DNA of 64,000 nucleotides from NCBI GenBank assembly GCA_963733395.1, contig CAVTCZ010000019.1:310001-374000 (forward strand), in the 5' to 3' direction. The notes beneath the pieces are model-generated. The model worked only from the letters and a program-made list of their open reading frames with translations, did no database searches and was not told where the DNA came from. Source of the DNA: JADKAV01 sp963733395. GTDB taxonomy: Bacteria; Actinomycetota; Actinomycetes; S36-B12; UBA10799. This document shows, in pieces, positions 42,601 to 51,455 of the stretch (its first letter is position 1; every line of letters begins with the position of its first letter). The position numbers and the translations under genes are program-made.

Positions 42601-42862
42601 GCAAACTGCGCGCCCGGCAACAATCTTGCTTGTCACGCAATCTGCCTGGTGGGGCGCGGGGGGACGAGTCGGTGGGTTTGCGCCGGTCGGCTGGGGCAAA
42701 CTGCGCGCCCGGCAACAATCTTGCTTGTCACGCAATCTGCCTGGTGGCTGGTGAGGCGCGGGGGGACGAGTCGGTGGGTTTGCGCCGGTCGGCTGGGGCA
42801 AACTGCGCGCCCGGCAACAATCTTGCTTGTCACGCAGTCTGCCTGGTGGCTGGTGAGGCGCA
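42601..42862. repeat. Three tandem copies of a ~95-102 bp intergenic repeat
   Basis: Copies begin at GCAAACTGCGCGCCCGGCAA: 42601 (95 bp to the next), 42696 (102 bp) and 42798 (partial, about 65 bp, then diverging). Copies 1 and 2 differ by a 7-base CTGGTGA indel; the first 60 bases of copy 3 differ at one base. Each contains a 47-base core with inverted ends (GGCAAACTGCG / CGCAATCTGCC). The core resembles 15060-15107. The rest of the gap to sucC (42863-42954) has no gene. Confidence 0.9.
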
Positions 42863-42954
42863 GGCGACTGCCAACCCCGGACCCAATCGTCACGCGCGCG
42901 CGCCCACGCAGTAGCGTCTTCAGCAGGCACGGTTTCGAGCGATGAGGTGGTGCA

Positions 42955-44127
42955 GTGGATCTTTACGAGTACCAGGCCAAGGATCTGTTCGCGAAGCACG
43001 GAGTGCCCACCCAGTCGGGTGAGGTGATCACCGACGCCGAGTCCGCCGCGGCAGCGGCCGACCGCATCGGCGGACCGGTCGTCGTCAAGGCGCAGGTCAA
43101 GACCGGTGGGCGCGGCAAGGCCGGCGGTGTGAAGTTGGCGCAGAACCCGGCCGAAGCGCGGGAGAAGGCCGAGGGCATCCTCGGGCTGGACATCAAGGGC
43201 CACATCGTCAAGAAGGTCCTCATCACCGGCGCCGCCGACATCGCCGAGGAGTACTACGTCTCCTTCCTGCTCGACCGGGCCAACCGCACGTTCCTGGCGA
43301 TGGCCAGTGTCGAAGGCGGTATGGACATCGAGGAAGTTGCTGCCACCAAGCCCGAAGCACTCGCCAAGGTGCTCATCGACCCCATCGCCGGTGTCGACGC
43401 CGCCACGGCCGCCGAGATCGTGGCGGAGGCGAAGTTCCCGGCCGATGTGGCCGACCAGGTGGCGGACGTGCTCGTCAGACTCTGGGACGTCTTCGTCAAG
43501 GAGGACGCCACCCTCGTCGAGGTGAACCCACTGGTCAAGACCCCGGACGGCGACGTGCTCGCGCTCGACGGCAAGGTCACCCTGGACGACAACGCCGACT
43601 TCCGTCACCCCGACCACGAGGAACTGGTGGACAACGCCGCCACCGACCCGCTCGAGGTCGAGGCCAAGGAGAAGGGCCTCAACTACGTGAAGCTCTCCGG
43701 CGAGGTGGGGATCATCGGCAACGGTGCCGGCCTGGTCATGAGCACGCTGGACGTCGTCGCCTATGCCGGCGAGGATTTCGGCGGGGTGAAGCCCGCCAAC
43801 TTCCTGGACATCGGTGGTGGCGCGTCGGCGCAGGTGATGGCCGACGGCCTGGAGATCATCCTCGGCGACCCCGAGGTGAAGAGCGTGTTCGTCAACGTCT
43901 TCGGCGGGATCACCTCCTGCGACGCGGTGGCCAACGGCATCGTGCAGGCGATGGCGATGTTGGAAGAGCGCGGTGACACGGTCGACAAGCCGATCGTGTG
44001 CCGACTCGACGGCAACAACGCTGCGGAGGGCCGACAGATCCTCGACGAGGCCGAGCACGACGTGATCGAACTCGTCGACACGATGGACGAAGCCGCCGCC
44101 CGCGTGGCCGAACTGGCCGCGGGCTGA
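42955..44127 (+). CDS. sucC: Succinyl-CoA synthetase, beta subunit
   Basis: A 390-residue ATP-grasp subunit. GTG at 42955 after GATGAGGTGG. MDLYEYQAKDLFAKHGVP is the standard start. VVKAQVKTGGRGKAGGVKLA is the nucleotide-binding part, and the metal ligands lie in LVEVNPLVKTPDGDVLALDGKV. GGGASAQVMADGLEIIL and VFGGITSCDAVANGIVQA complete the CoA-ligase half. TCA-cycle step making ATP or GTP from succinyl-CoA. 16 bases upstream of sucD. Confidence 0.97.
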   Translation: MDLYEYQAKDLFAKHGVPTQSGEVITDAESAAAAADRIGGPVVVKAQVKTGGRGKAGGVKLAQNPAEAREKAEGILGLDIKGHIVKKVLITGAADIAEEYYVSFLLDRANRTFLAMASVEGGMDIEEVAATKPEALAKVLIDPIAGVDAATAAEIVAEAKFPADVADQVADVLVRLWDVFVKEDATLVEVNPLVKTPDGDVLALDGKVTLDDNADFRHPDHEELVDNAATDPLEVEAKEKGLNYVKLSGEVGIIGNGAGLVMSTLDVVAYAGEDFGGVKPANFLDIGGGASAQVMADGLEIILGDPEVKSVFVNVFGGITSCDAVANGIVQAMAMLEERGDTVDKPIVCRLDGNNAAEGRQILDEAEHDVIELVDTMDEAAARVAELAAG

Positions 44128-44143
44128 GGGAGGACGAACAGAC

Positions 44144-45028
44144 ATGGCGATTTTCCTCGATGAGAACTCCCGCATCCTGGTGCAGGGCATCACCGGATCC
44201 GAGGGTGGCAAGCACACCCGACGGATGGTGGCCGGCGGCTCGAACATCGTGGCGGGCGTGACTCCCGGCAAGGGCGGCCAGACCGTCGATGCCGACGGCA
44301 CCTCGATCCCGGTGTTCAACAGCATCTCGGAGGCGGTGGACGCCACTGGCGCCGACGTCTCGGTGGTCTTCGTGCCGCCGAAGTTCACCAAGGGTGCGGT
44401 GCAAGAAGTGGTGGACGCGCAGGTGCCGCTGTGCGTGGTCATCACCGAAGGCGTGCCGGTGCACGACACGGCGAACTTCTTCACCTACGCGCAGAACGCC
44501 GGAACCACCCGCATCATCGGCCCGAACTGCCCCGGGCTGATCAGCCCCGGGAAGTCCAACGCCGGCATCATCCCCGCCGACATCAGCAAGGCCGGGCGCA
44601 TCGGGCTCGTCTCCAAGTCGGGCACGCTGACCTACCAGATGATGTTCGAGTGCCGCGACATCGGCTTCACAACGGCCGTGGGCATCGGCGGCGACCCGGT
44701 CATCGGGACCACTCACATCGACTGCTTGGCTGCGTTCGAGGAGGACCCGGACACCGAGGTCATCATCATGATCGGTGAGATCGGCGGCGACGCCGAGGAG
44801 CGGGCAGCGGCGTTCATCAAGGACAACGTCACCAAGCCCGTGGTCGGCTACGTCGCGGGCTTCACCGCTCCCGAGGGCAAGACCATGGGCCACGCAGGCG
44901 CGATCGTGTCGGGTTCCTCAGGTACCGCCGCGGCCAAGGCCGAGGCGCTCGAGGCAGCGGGCGTGAAGGTCGGGAAGACCCCTGCGCAGGCCGCCAAACT
45001 CGTGCACGAGATCGTCGCCGGGCTCTAG
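44144..45028 (+). CDS. sucD: Succinyl-CoA synthetase, alpha subunit
   Basis: A 294-residue subunit with ATG at 44144 behind GAGGGAGGACGA. CoA-binding GITGSEGGKHTRRMVAGG, CVVITEGVPVHDTA, and RIIGPNCPGLISPG. The phosphohistidine is in the GHAGAIVSGSSGTAAAKAEAL segment. It forms the complex with SucC. Followed by a hairpin element at 45059-45113. Confidence 0.97.
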   Translation: MAIFLDENSRILVQGITGSEGGKHTRRMVAGGSNIVAGVTPGKGGQTVDADGTSIPVFNSISEAVDATGADVSVVFVPPKFTKGAVQEVVDAQVPLCVVITEGVPVHDTANFFTYAQNAGTTRIIGPNCPGLISPGKSNAGIIPADISKAGRIGLVSKSGTLTYQMMFECRDIGFTTAVGIGGDPVIGTTHIDCLAAFEEDPDTEVIIMIGEIGGDAEERAAAFIKDNVTKPVVGYVAGFTAPEGKTMGHAGAIVSGSSGTAAAKAEALEAAGVKVGKTPAQAAKLVHEIVAGL

Positions 45029-45058
45029 TCTGCCGGCGATCCGCCGACTTCGTCAGCG

Positions 45059-45113
45059 GTTGTGGCGTCGGTGAGCGTTGGCACGCGTGCGTTCGCTCAC
45101 CAACAGGCACAAC
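45059..45113. repeat. Intergenic hairpin with CACGCGTG loop
   Basis: GTTGTGGCGTCGGTGAGCG (45059-45077) pairs imperfectly with CGCTCACCAACAGGCACAAC (45094-45113). The loop contains CACGCGTG, itself a palindrome. The element at 59870-59937 has the same loop octamer and related arms. It lies 31 bases after sucD, facing the convergent patatin gene. Confidence 0.7.
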
Positions 45114-45172
45114 TCCCTACCTGTCAGTCTGGTGTGAGTCGGTCATCAGACGAGCAGGCCGCTGGACAACCG

Positions 45173-46390
45173 TCATCGCCACCCGCGGGCGAGGGCGTCG
45201 CGGGCCACCTGTGCGCCCAGCTCGATCTGCCGGCTGAAGTACTCGTCGTCGAAGAACATGTAGCTCAGCAATTCCTGCTGCCCGGGGCCGTCACCCACAC
45301 CGCGCAGGAGCCTGCCGAGGGCCAGCGAGTCCGTCTCGCGCCACCAGGCGCGGCCCTTGGAGTGCAGGACCTCCGTGGCCAGTTCCGCCAGCGACCCGGG
45401 GTCCGGTGACACCTCGAGCACATCGACGTGGTGGTAGTCACGGCCGCCGCCCGACGGTACGGTTCCCTGTGCCAGCCACCGGTTGCGGGTGCGGATGTCC
45501 TGAAGGTCCTCGATCACCCGGTCGGCCAGCAGGGAATGCAGCGTCATGGCCGCAGCATCGGCGATGTCGGGGCGGTCGCCGGGTTCCTGTGGTGCCTGTG
45601 CGGGGTACCGCGTCGCATGGGCGGCGATCACCACCAGGTGGTCGGCTCCGAGGGCCACGGCCGGGCGCAGCGGCGCGTTCAGCCGGACCCCGCCGTCCAC
45701 GTACCAGCCCGCATGCTCGACCGGGGTGGGCACGTCCACGGCCGGGAACGCCACGGGGATGGCAGCCGAGGCCAGTACCTGCTCGGCCGTCACCGGGCCC
45801 CTGGCCAACCGCAGCGATCGGTCCGGGTCCGCCACGTGATCGACTGCCAGGGTCGTGTCCAGGAACAGGACGCTGTGGGCATGGGCGATGTGCCATTGGG
45901 CTGTCGGATCCCGGCGGGTGGGCCGCTTGGCTGCGGCCGGGGGGATCCGGGTGGCCGCCACCCCCACCGCGTCCACCTCGCCGGCCGCGATGTTGCGGGC
46001 GAGTTGCTCGGCATCGAACACCTCCGCCGCGGTGCGGGCCAGCGGCCGGGTGTCCAGTATCGAGCCCACCCCGGGGCCGCGCCCCAAGAGCGATCCGGGC
46101 AGCAGTCGGAGCCCGTCGCCGAGCAGGGTCCAGGCCGGGTGGGCGTAGACATCGCTGCGGTCCATGGACTCCCACACGCCGACCAGGTCGGCGGCTGCCT
46201 GCTCCGGCGCACGATGGGCGAACGAACCCCAGAGGGCCGCGTTGATCGCCCCGGCCGAAGTGCCGACGTAGATCGTGGGGGCCAGTCCCTGATCGGTCAG
46301 GGCCGGCACGAGTTCGGACAGCGCTCCGGCCTGGAACGCGCCGCGGGCGGCCGCTCCGGTGAGCACAACTGCGACGGTGGCTGCGGCCAT
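45173..46390 (-). CDS. Patatin-like phospholipase
   Basis: A 405-residue protein. The oxyanion loop is GAAARGAFQAGAL (one residue off the usual GGGxRG). The nucleophile is in IYVGTSAGAINA (GxSxG), and the dyad Asp in WYVDGGVRLNAPL (DGG). It has ASAAIPVAFPAV between them, as in bacterial patatins. Acyl hydrolase acting on membrane lipids is the family activity. ATG at 46390; no signal peptide, so probably cytoplasmic. Confidence 0.87.
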   Translation of the reverse strand: MAAATVAVVLTGAAARGAFQAGALSELVPALTDQGLAPTIYVGTSAGAINAALWGSFAHRAPEQAAADLVGVWESMDRSDVYAHPAWTLLGDGLRLLPGSLLGRGPGVGSILDTRPLARTAAEVFDAEQLARNIAAGEVDAVGVAATRIPPAAAKRPTRRDPTAQWHIAHAHSVLFLDTTLAVDHVADPDRSLRLARGPVTAEQVLASAAIPVAFPAVDVPTPVEHAGWYVDGGVRLNAPLRPAVALGADHLVVIAAHATRYPAQAPQEPGDRPDIADAAAMTLHSLLADRVIEDLQDIRTRNRWLAQGTVPSGGGRDYHHVDVLEVSPDPGSLAELATEVLHSKGRAWWRETDSLALGRLLRGVGDGPGQQELLSYMFFDDEYFSRQIELGAQVARDALARGWR

Positions 46391-46493
46391 AGCGGCAGGC
46401 TACGCCCGGTGTACGACCCGTGTCGGCCGGGGTTGGCGCTCGATTCGGCGTGTATGTCCACCGCATGCGCCGAAGGGATGCGAACCTAGACCA

Positions 46494-47813
46494 GTGAGCC
46501 GAGCGTCCCAAGGTCCCGCCAACCGCGGCCGGACCACCCGCTCCCGCCCGGGCAACCGGGCAGCCACCGGCCGGGAGGCCGACCGGATCAAGGCGACCCG
46601 GGCGGGGTGGGCCTCACCTGCGGCGGCGGTCACCACGTTCTGGCGCTCCGGTCCGCTGCCGGCGCCGGTGGCCGGTGTCGCCGCCGGGCTGTGGGCGGCT
46701 CTCACCGGTCTGACGATCACCGTGGTGTTGACCTTGCTCGTGTGGATCTTCGCGGCCGGGGAATCGGCGTCCGGCACCGCCATGCGGGTGGGCGCCGACA
46801 TCTGGTTGGTGGCTCACGGAACCCCCTTCGTCATCGGCACCGGGGTGTGGTCGCTGCTGCCCTGGGCCTGGGTCGCCTTCCCCGCCGTCACCTTGTGGGC
46901 GGCCGGGCGCTGGGTCGCCCATCGGGCGGCCGTTGCCTATCCCAAGTCGGCATTGGTCGCCGCAGCCTGCCTGGCCGGGGCTTACGCGATGGTCGCGCTG
47001 GTGGCGGCCCTGCTGGGGACGCTGTCAGGCGTCTCCGCGATGCCAACCCGTGCCACCCTGCACGCCGCGATCATCGCCTTCGTCGTGTCGGGCCTGGCAA
47101 TGGCCTGGCGGGCACGGCTGGGGGCCGGGGTGTTCGAGCGTGCCTGGCTCCTGGTTCGTCCCGCGATCGGGGCGCTGGCGACACTGACCGCCGGCGGCTG
47201 CCTCGTGCTGGCGGCATCGGTGATCGCCGGTCACAGCGCGATCGCGGCCTCGCTGGACACGATCAACCCCGGTCTGGTCGGTGGTGCTGCGCTGTTCCTG
47301 GGGTGGCTGGGATACGTGCCGGCGGCCCTGATGTGGGCCCTGTCCTTCGCCGTCGGAACCGGGCTCACGGTAGCCGGTGCGACCGTCAGCCCCTTGGCGC
47401 CTCTCGACGCCCCGGTGGACCTGATCGGTGTGCAGTTGTTGCCGACCACGTCGCAACCGTGGTGGCTGGTCGGTGTCGTGATCCCGGTCGCAGCCGGGGT
47501 GGTCCTGTCGCGGTTGGCCGGCGAGGCGCATTCCGTGCGTGAGTGGCTGCTGCCGCGCGCGGCCGCCCTGGCGGTCGTCCTCATCGCGATCGACCTCTGG
47601 TGGGCGATCAGTGTGGGGCGGATCGGGTCGGGACGGCTGGACCTGCTCGGACCCTCGCCGCTGGTCATCGCCGCGCTGGTCGGCGGGGTCGCACTCGGGG
47701 TGCTCCTCGAGTTCGGTGCCACCTGGGCGTGGCACTGGTGGCGTCACCGCCATGTCATCGACCTGACCGACGACACCGCGCAGGCCGACGATTCCGAGGA
47801 CATCCCCGCATAG
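46494..47813 (+). CDS. DUF6350 polytopic membrane protein
   Basis: A 439-residue protein from GTG at 46494, with a basic N-terminal tail (RGRTTRSRPGNR) and about ten hydrophobic helices (for example LTGLTITVVLTLLVWIFAAG; LVAAACLAGAYAMVALVAALLG; LVIAALVGGVALGVLLEFGA). It ends in an acidic tail (DLTDDTAQADDSEDIPA). The family DUF6350 lies upstream of purN-purH in many actinobacteria, as here. Some annotations tie it to cell division, but nothing in the sequence shows a mechanism. 33 bases upstream of purN. Confidence 0.75.
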   Translation: MSRASQGPANRGRTTRSRPGNRAATGREADRIKATRAGWASPAAAVTTFWRSGPLPAPVAGVAAGLWAALTGLTITVVLTLLVWIFAAGESASGTAMRVGADIWLVAHGTPFVIGTGVWSLLPWAWVAFPAVTLWAAGRWVAHRAAVAYPKSALVAAACLAGAYAMVALVAALLGTLSGVSAMPTRATLHAAIIAFVVSGLAMAWRARLGAGVFERAWLLVRPAIGALATLTAGGCLVLAASVIAGHSAIAASLDTINPGLVGGAALFLGWLGYVPAALMWALSFAVGTGLTVAGATVSPLAPLDAPVDLIGVQLLPTTSQPWWLVGVVIPVAAGVVLSRLAGEAHSVREWLLPRAAALAVVLIAIDLWWAISVGRIGSGRLDLLGPSPLVIAALVGGVALGVLLEFGATWAWHWWRHRHVIDLTDDTAQADDSEDIPA

Positions 47814-47846
47814 GTGGCCCCGGACCGGCCGCCTAGGATCGGTTCC

Positions 47847-48437
47847 GTGCCCGCCAGCGTCGCTGTGATGATCTCCGGAACGGGCACGCTGCTGCAGTCC
47901 CTCATCGATGACCCGCAGCGCGAATACCAGATCTGTGTCGTGGCCGCGGACCGTGCGGCAGCCGGATTGGTGCGGGCCCAGGCAGCCGGCATCCCCACTG
48001 CCATCGTCTCGCCTGCCGATCACGGCGACCGGGCGGCGTGGAGTGCTGCTCTTGCCGATCGCATCGCGGGGTTCCGGCCCGACTGGATCGTGTCTGCGGG
48101 ATTCATGCGCATCCTCGATGCCGCATTCCTGGACCGCTTCCCGCAACGGGTGGTCAACAGTCACCCGGCGCTGCTTCCGGCATTCCCCGGCGCGCACGCG
48201 GTGGCCGACGCCCTGGCGTACGGGGTCAAGGTGACCGGTTGCACGGTCCATCTGGTGGATGCCGGTGTCGACACCGGGCCGATCATCGCCCAGCGGGTGG
48301 TGCCGGTCGAGCCGGGCGACGACGAGGACTCCTTGCACGAACGCATCAAGAACGTCGAGTGGCAACTGCTGCCGGAGGTGGTCAACCGCCTGGTGACCAG
48401 CGGCTGCACCGTGGACGGACGGAAGGTGGAACTATGA
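47847..48437 (+). CDS. purN: Phosphoribosylglycinamide formyltransferase
   Basis: A 196-residue enzyme of purine synthesis: GAR plus 10-formyl-THF to FGAR. GTG at 47847 gives SVAVMISGTGTLLQSLID. The catalytic Asn and His are in RVVNSHPALLPAFPG, and the Asp in VDAGVDTGPIIAQ. The usual phosphate loop GSGSN is GTGTL here. Its stop overlaps purH (ATGA), giving the coupled pair purN-purH. Confidence 0.93.
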   Translation: MPASVAVMISGTGTLLQSLIDDPQREYQICVVAADRAAAGLVRAQAAGIPTAIVSPADHGDRAAWSAALADRIAGFRPDWIVSAGFMRILDAAFLDRFPQRVVNSHPALLPAFPGAHAVADALAYGVKVTGCTVHLVDAGVDTGPIIAQRVVPVEPGDDEDSLHERIKNVEWQLLPEVVNRLVTSGCTVDGRKVEL

Positions 48438-49969
48438 CCATGCGCCGAGCCCTGATCTCGGTCTACGACAAGACCGGCGTCGAGGAACTGGCAGCCGCCC
48501 TGCATGCGGCGGGGGTGGAGATCGTTTCCACGGGCTCAACGGCAGGCACGATCGCGGCCGCCGGCGTACCCGTGACGCAGGTGGCCGATGTGACCGGGTT
48601 CCCGGAGATCCTGGACGGCCGGGTCAAGACCCTGCACCCGCACATCCACGGCGGCATCCTGGCCGACCGGCGCAAGCCGGCACACCAGGCGACGCTGGAT
48701 GAGCATGGCATCGTCGGGGTCGATCTGGTGGTCGCCAACCTCTACCCGTTCACGCAGACCGTTGCCAGTGGCGCCGGGGTCGAGGACTGCATCGAGCAGA
48801 TCGACATCGGGGGGCCGGCGATGGTGCGGGCCGCGGCCAAGAACCACGCCAACACCGCCGTGATCGTGAGCCCCGCGGATTACCCCCAGGTGATCGCGGT
48901 GGTCGAGGCGGGCGAGGGATTCACCGAGGCGCAGCGCCGGGAGCTGGCTGTGAAGGCCTTCCGGCACACCGCCGACTACGACGTCGCCGTCGCCTCCTGG
49001 CTCGGATCGATCGAGGCCACCGACACCTTCCCCGGATGGGTGGCCGCGACCTGGCAGCGCGCGGAGGTCCTGCGCTACGGCGAGAACCCCCACCAGCAAG
49101 CCGCGTTGTACATCAACGAACACGGCCAGGGTCTGGCCCACGCCGAACAGCTCCACGGCAAGCAGATGTCCTACAACAACTTCGTCGACGGCGATGCCGC
49201 CTACCGCACGGCGTGGGACTTCGCGCAACCGGCAGCGGCGATCATCAAACACGCGAACCCCTGTGGCATTGCGATCGGCGATGATCTGCTGAGTGCCTAT
49301 CGAGCGGCCTTCGACACCGACCCGATCTCGGCGTTCGGCGGGGTCGTGGCGGTGAACCGGCCGGTAACGGCGGAGGTGGCGCAGGCCATGTCCGAGATCT
49401 TCCTCGAGGTGGTGATCGCCCCGGCTTTCGACGAGTCCGCACTGGAGATCCTGACGAAGAAGCAGAACATCCGGTTGCTGATCGCCCCGGAACGCACTGC
49501 CGGCCCCGAGGTGCGGTTCATCTCCGGCGGGATGCTGATGCAGGGGACGGACCGGATCGATGCTCCCGGCGACGACCCCGCGAATTGGACCTTGGCGTGC
49601 GGCGATCCGGCGGACCCGCAGACACTGCGCGACCTGGCGTTCGCCTGGCGGGCGTGCCGGGCGGTGAAGAGCAATGCGATCCTGCTGGCCAGCGGACAGG
49701 CCGCTGTCGGGATCGGCATGGGTCAGGTCAACCGGGTGGATTCCGCCCGGCTGGCAGTGGCGCGTGCCGGCGAGGAGCGCGCCGTAGGTGCGGTCGCAGC
49801 CTCCGACGCCTTCTTCCCGTTCCCCGACGGCCTGGAGGTCCTGCTGGCGGCAGGGGTGCGGGCGGTCGTGCAGCCGGGCGGTTCGGTGCGCGACGAGGAA
49901 GTCGTGGCGGCAGCGCGGGCGGCGGACGCCACCATGTACTTCACCGGGGTGCGGCACTTCTTCCACTGA
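48434..49969 (+). CDS. purH: Bifunctional AICAR transformylase / IMP cyclohydrolase
   Basis: A 511-residue enzyme for the last two steps to IMP. The N-terminal cyclohydrolase (1-195) has RALISVYDKTGVEEL, STGSTAGTIAAAGV, GRVKTLHPHIHGG and DIGGPAMVRAAAKN. The C-terminal transformylase has RYGENPHQQAALY, LHGKQMSYNNFVDGDAA, IKHANPCG with the catalytic Lys-His, and QPGGSVRD. It ends TGVRHFFH, the standard terminus. ATG overlaps purN. Confidence 0.97.
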   Translation: MTMRRALISVYDKTGVEELAAALHAAGVEIVSTGSTAGTIAAAGVPVTQVADVTGFPEILDGRVKTLHPHIHGGILADRRKPAHQATLDEHGIVGVDLVVANLYPFTQTVASGAGVEDCIEQIDIGGPAMVRAAAKNHANTAVIVSPADYPQVIAVVEAGEGFTEAQRRELAVKAFRHTADYDVAVASWLGSIEATDTFPGWVAATWQRAEVLRYGENPHQQAALYINEHGQGLAHAEQLHGKQMSYNNFVDGDAAYRTAWDFAQPAAAIIKHANPCGIAIGDDLLSAYRAAFDTDPISAFGGVVAVNRPVTAEVAQAMSEIFLEVVIAPAFDESALEILTKKQNIRLLIAPERTAGPEVRFISGGMLMQGTDRIDAPGDDPANWTLACGDPADPQTLRDLAFAWRACRAVKSNAILLASGQAAVGIGMGQVNRVDSARLAVARAGEERAVGAVAASDAFFPFPDGLEVLLAAGVRAVVQPGGSVRDEEVVAAARAADATMYFTGVRHFFH

Positions 49970-49984
49970 GCCTGCCGCCACGGG

Positions 49985-50040
49985 TTCTGCGACGTTGTTG
50001 CCCGCGACACGCCGCGCGGGCGGGCAACAACGTCGCAGAA
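49985..50040. repeat. Perfect 19-bp inverted repeat downstream of purH
   Basis: TTCTGCGACGTTGTTGCCC (49985-50003) and GGGCAACAACGTCGCAGAA (50022-50040) are exact inverses with an 18-base GC-rich loop. It starts 16 bases after the purH stop and may end its transcript; no T tract follows. The left arm is shared with 28881-28896. Confidence 0.85.
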
Positions 50041-50106
50041 GGTGTCGGGAGAACCCGGACAGGGCAGGGCCCCTGCACCGCGGACCGCGGATGGAAGAAT
50101 CGATGC

Positions 50107-50958
50107 ATGACAGCGGTGACCCTCGACGGCAAACAGACGGCGGCAACCATCCGGGCGGAGCTCGCCGAGCGGGTGGCTGCACTCAAGGCCCGCGGTATCA
50201 CGCCCGGGCTGGGCACCGTCCTGGTGGGTGACGACCCCGGCAGCCACGCATACGTGTCGGGCAAGCACCGCGACTGTGCCGAGATCGGGATCAACTCCAT
50301 CCGGGTGGACATGCCGGCCACCGTGTCCCAGGGAGAACTCACGGCGGCGCTGCGCAACCTCAACGACGACCCCGCATGCACCGGCTACATCGTGCAACTG
50401 CCGCTACCCGCCGGTCTGGATCAGGGGGAGGCGCTGGCTGCGATCGACCCCGCCAAGGACGCCGACGGCCTGCACCCGATGAGTCTGGGCCGGCTTGTGC
50501 TGAACGAGTCTGCGCCGCTGCCGTGCACCCCGCGGGGGATCGTGGAGCTGTTGCGCCGCTACGACGTGCCGATCGCCGGCAAACACGTGGTCATCATCGG
50601 GCGCGGAGTGACCGTGGGCCGGCCGCTCGGGCTGTTGCTGACCCGCAAGAGTGAGAACGCCACGGTGACCCAGTGTCACACCGGCACACCCGACTTCGGG
50701 GCTTTCACCAGGCAGGCCGACATCGTGGTCGTGGCCGCCGGCGTGCCCCGACTGCTGACCCCCGACATGGTCAAGCCCGGTGCCGCGGTGCTCGATGTCG
50801 GGATCACCCGCACTCCCGAGGGTCTGGTCGGCGATGTGGCACCCGAGGTGTCCGCCGTCGCCGGTCACGTCGCCCCCATGCCCGGCGGTGTCGGACCGAT
50901 GACTAGGGCAATGTTGCTGGTCAACGTGGTGGAGATGGCCGAAAGGACGATCCGTTAA
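50107..50958 (+). CDS. folD: Methylene-THF dehydrogenase / methenyl-THF cyclohydrolase
   Basis: A 283-residue FolD that makes 10-formyl-THF for purine synthesis. ATG at 50107. VGDDPGSHAYVSGKHRDCAEIGI contains the conserved Y and K of the active site. IVQLPLPAGLD and PAKDADGLHPMSLGRL follow. The NADP site is VIIGRGVTVGRPLGLLLTRK, and the end is PMPGGVGPMTRAMLLVNVV. Its place after purNH, which consume its product, is functional clustering. Confidence 0.96.
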   Translation: MTAVTLDGKQTAATIRAELAERVAALKARGITPGLGTVLVGDDPGSHAYVSGKHRDCAEIGINSIRVDMPATVSQGELTAALRNLNDDPACTGYIVQLPLPAGLDQGEALAAIDPAKDADGLHPMSLGRLVLNESAPLPCTPRGIVELLRRYDVPIAGKHVVIIGRGVTVGRPLGLLLTRKSENATVTQCHTGTPDFGAFTRQADIVVVAAGVPRLLTPDMVKPGAAVLDVGITRTPEGLVGDVAPEVSAVAGHVAPMPGGVGPMTRAMLLVNVVEMAERTIR

Positions 50959-51007
50959 CGGCCGTGTGGTCCGGAGTTCGCGCAACTGAGGGGCTACCGT
51001 TACCCCT

Positions 51008-51355
51008 ATGAGTACGGCGTCCGGTGACGAATATCTCGTTGCCGACCCCGCAACCCTGCTGGGCGCTGCAGATTCCGCGGTTGCGGTCGACGTCGAGGCG
51101 AAGGCCCCCGCGGCGCAATGGCCGTTCCTGATCGTCGCTGTGGTGGCACTGGTCGGCCTCGGACTCATCGCCACCGGATCGCTGCAGCAGGGACTGGCCG
51201 GGCTGGTCGTGGCGATGGCGCTGGCGGCGCTGCTGCGACTCGCGCTGCCCTGGGCGACTGCGGGATGGTTGGTCTCGCGTTCCCGGACGGTCGATGTCGC
51301 CGGCTTCGCGGTGCTTGCTGCCGCCCTCGGCGCCGTCACGCTCCTGCTCGGCTGA
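51008..51355 (+). CDS. DUF3017 small membrane protein
   Basis: A 115-residue protein. About 35 polar N-terminal residues are followed by three hydrophobic helices (FLIVAVVALVGLGLIATG; GLAGLVVAMALAALLRLALP; VDVAGFAVLAAALGAVTLLLG) with a conserved RSRTVD turn. DUF3017 members lie directly after folD in actinobacteria. No function known. ATG at 51008. Confidence 0.75.
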   Translation: MSTASGDEYLVADPATLLGAADSAVAVDVEAKAPAAQWPFLIVAVVALVGLGLIATGSLQQGLAGLVVAMALAALLRLALPWATAGWLVSRSRTVDVAGFAVLAAALGAVTLLLG

Positions 51356-51455
51356 CCCGGTCGCGGCAGCCACACCGATGCCTATGCGGTGAATGCCGCA
51401 CCCATGGAATTCGATAGCCTGAGCACAGGGCCATTCTTGAAGCGGAAGGTGCGTC

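Noticed and set aside
42601..42862. CRISPR array
   Set aside because: Only three copies, period 95-102, no unique spacers of constant length between short repeats, and no cas genes in the window.
42295..44484. 729-residue minus-strand frame opposite the B12 gene, repeats and sucC
   Set aside because: Shadow of GC-rich coding DNA. Its repeated protein segment is only the translated tandem repeat at 42601-42862.
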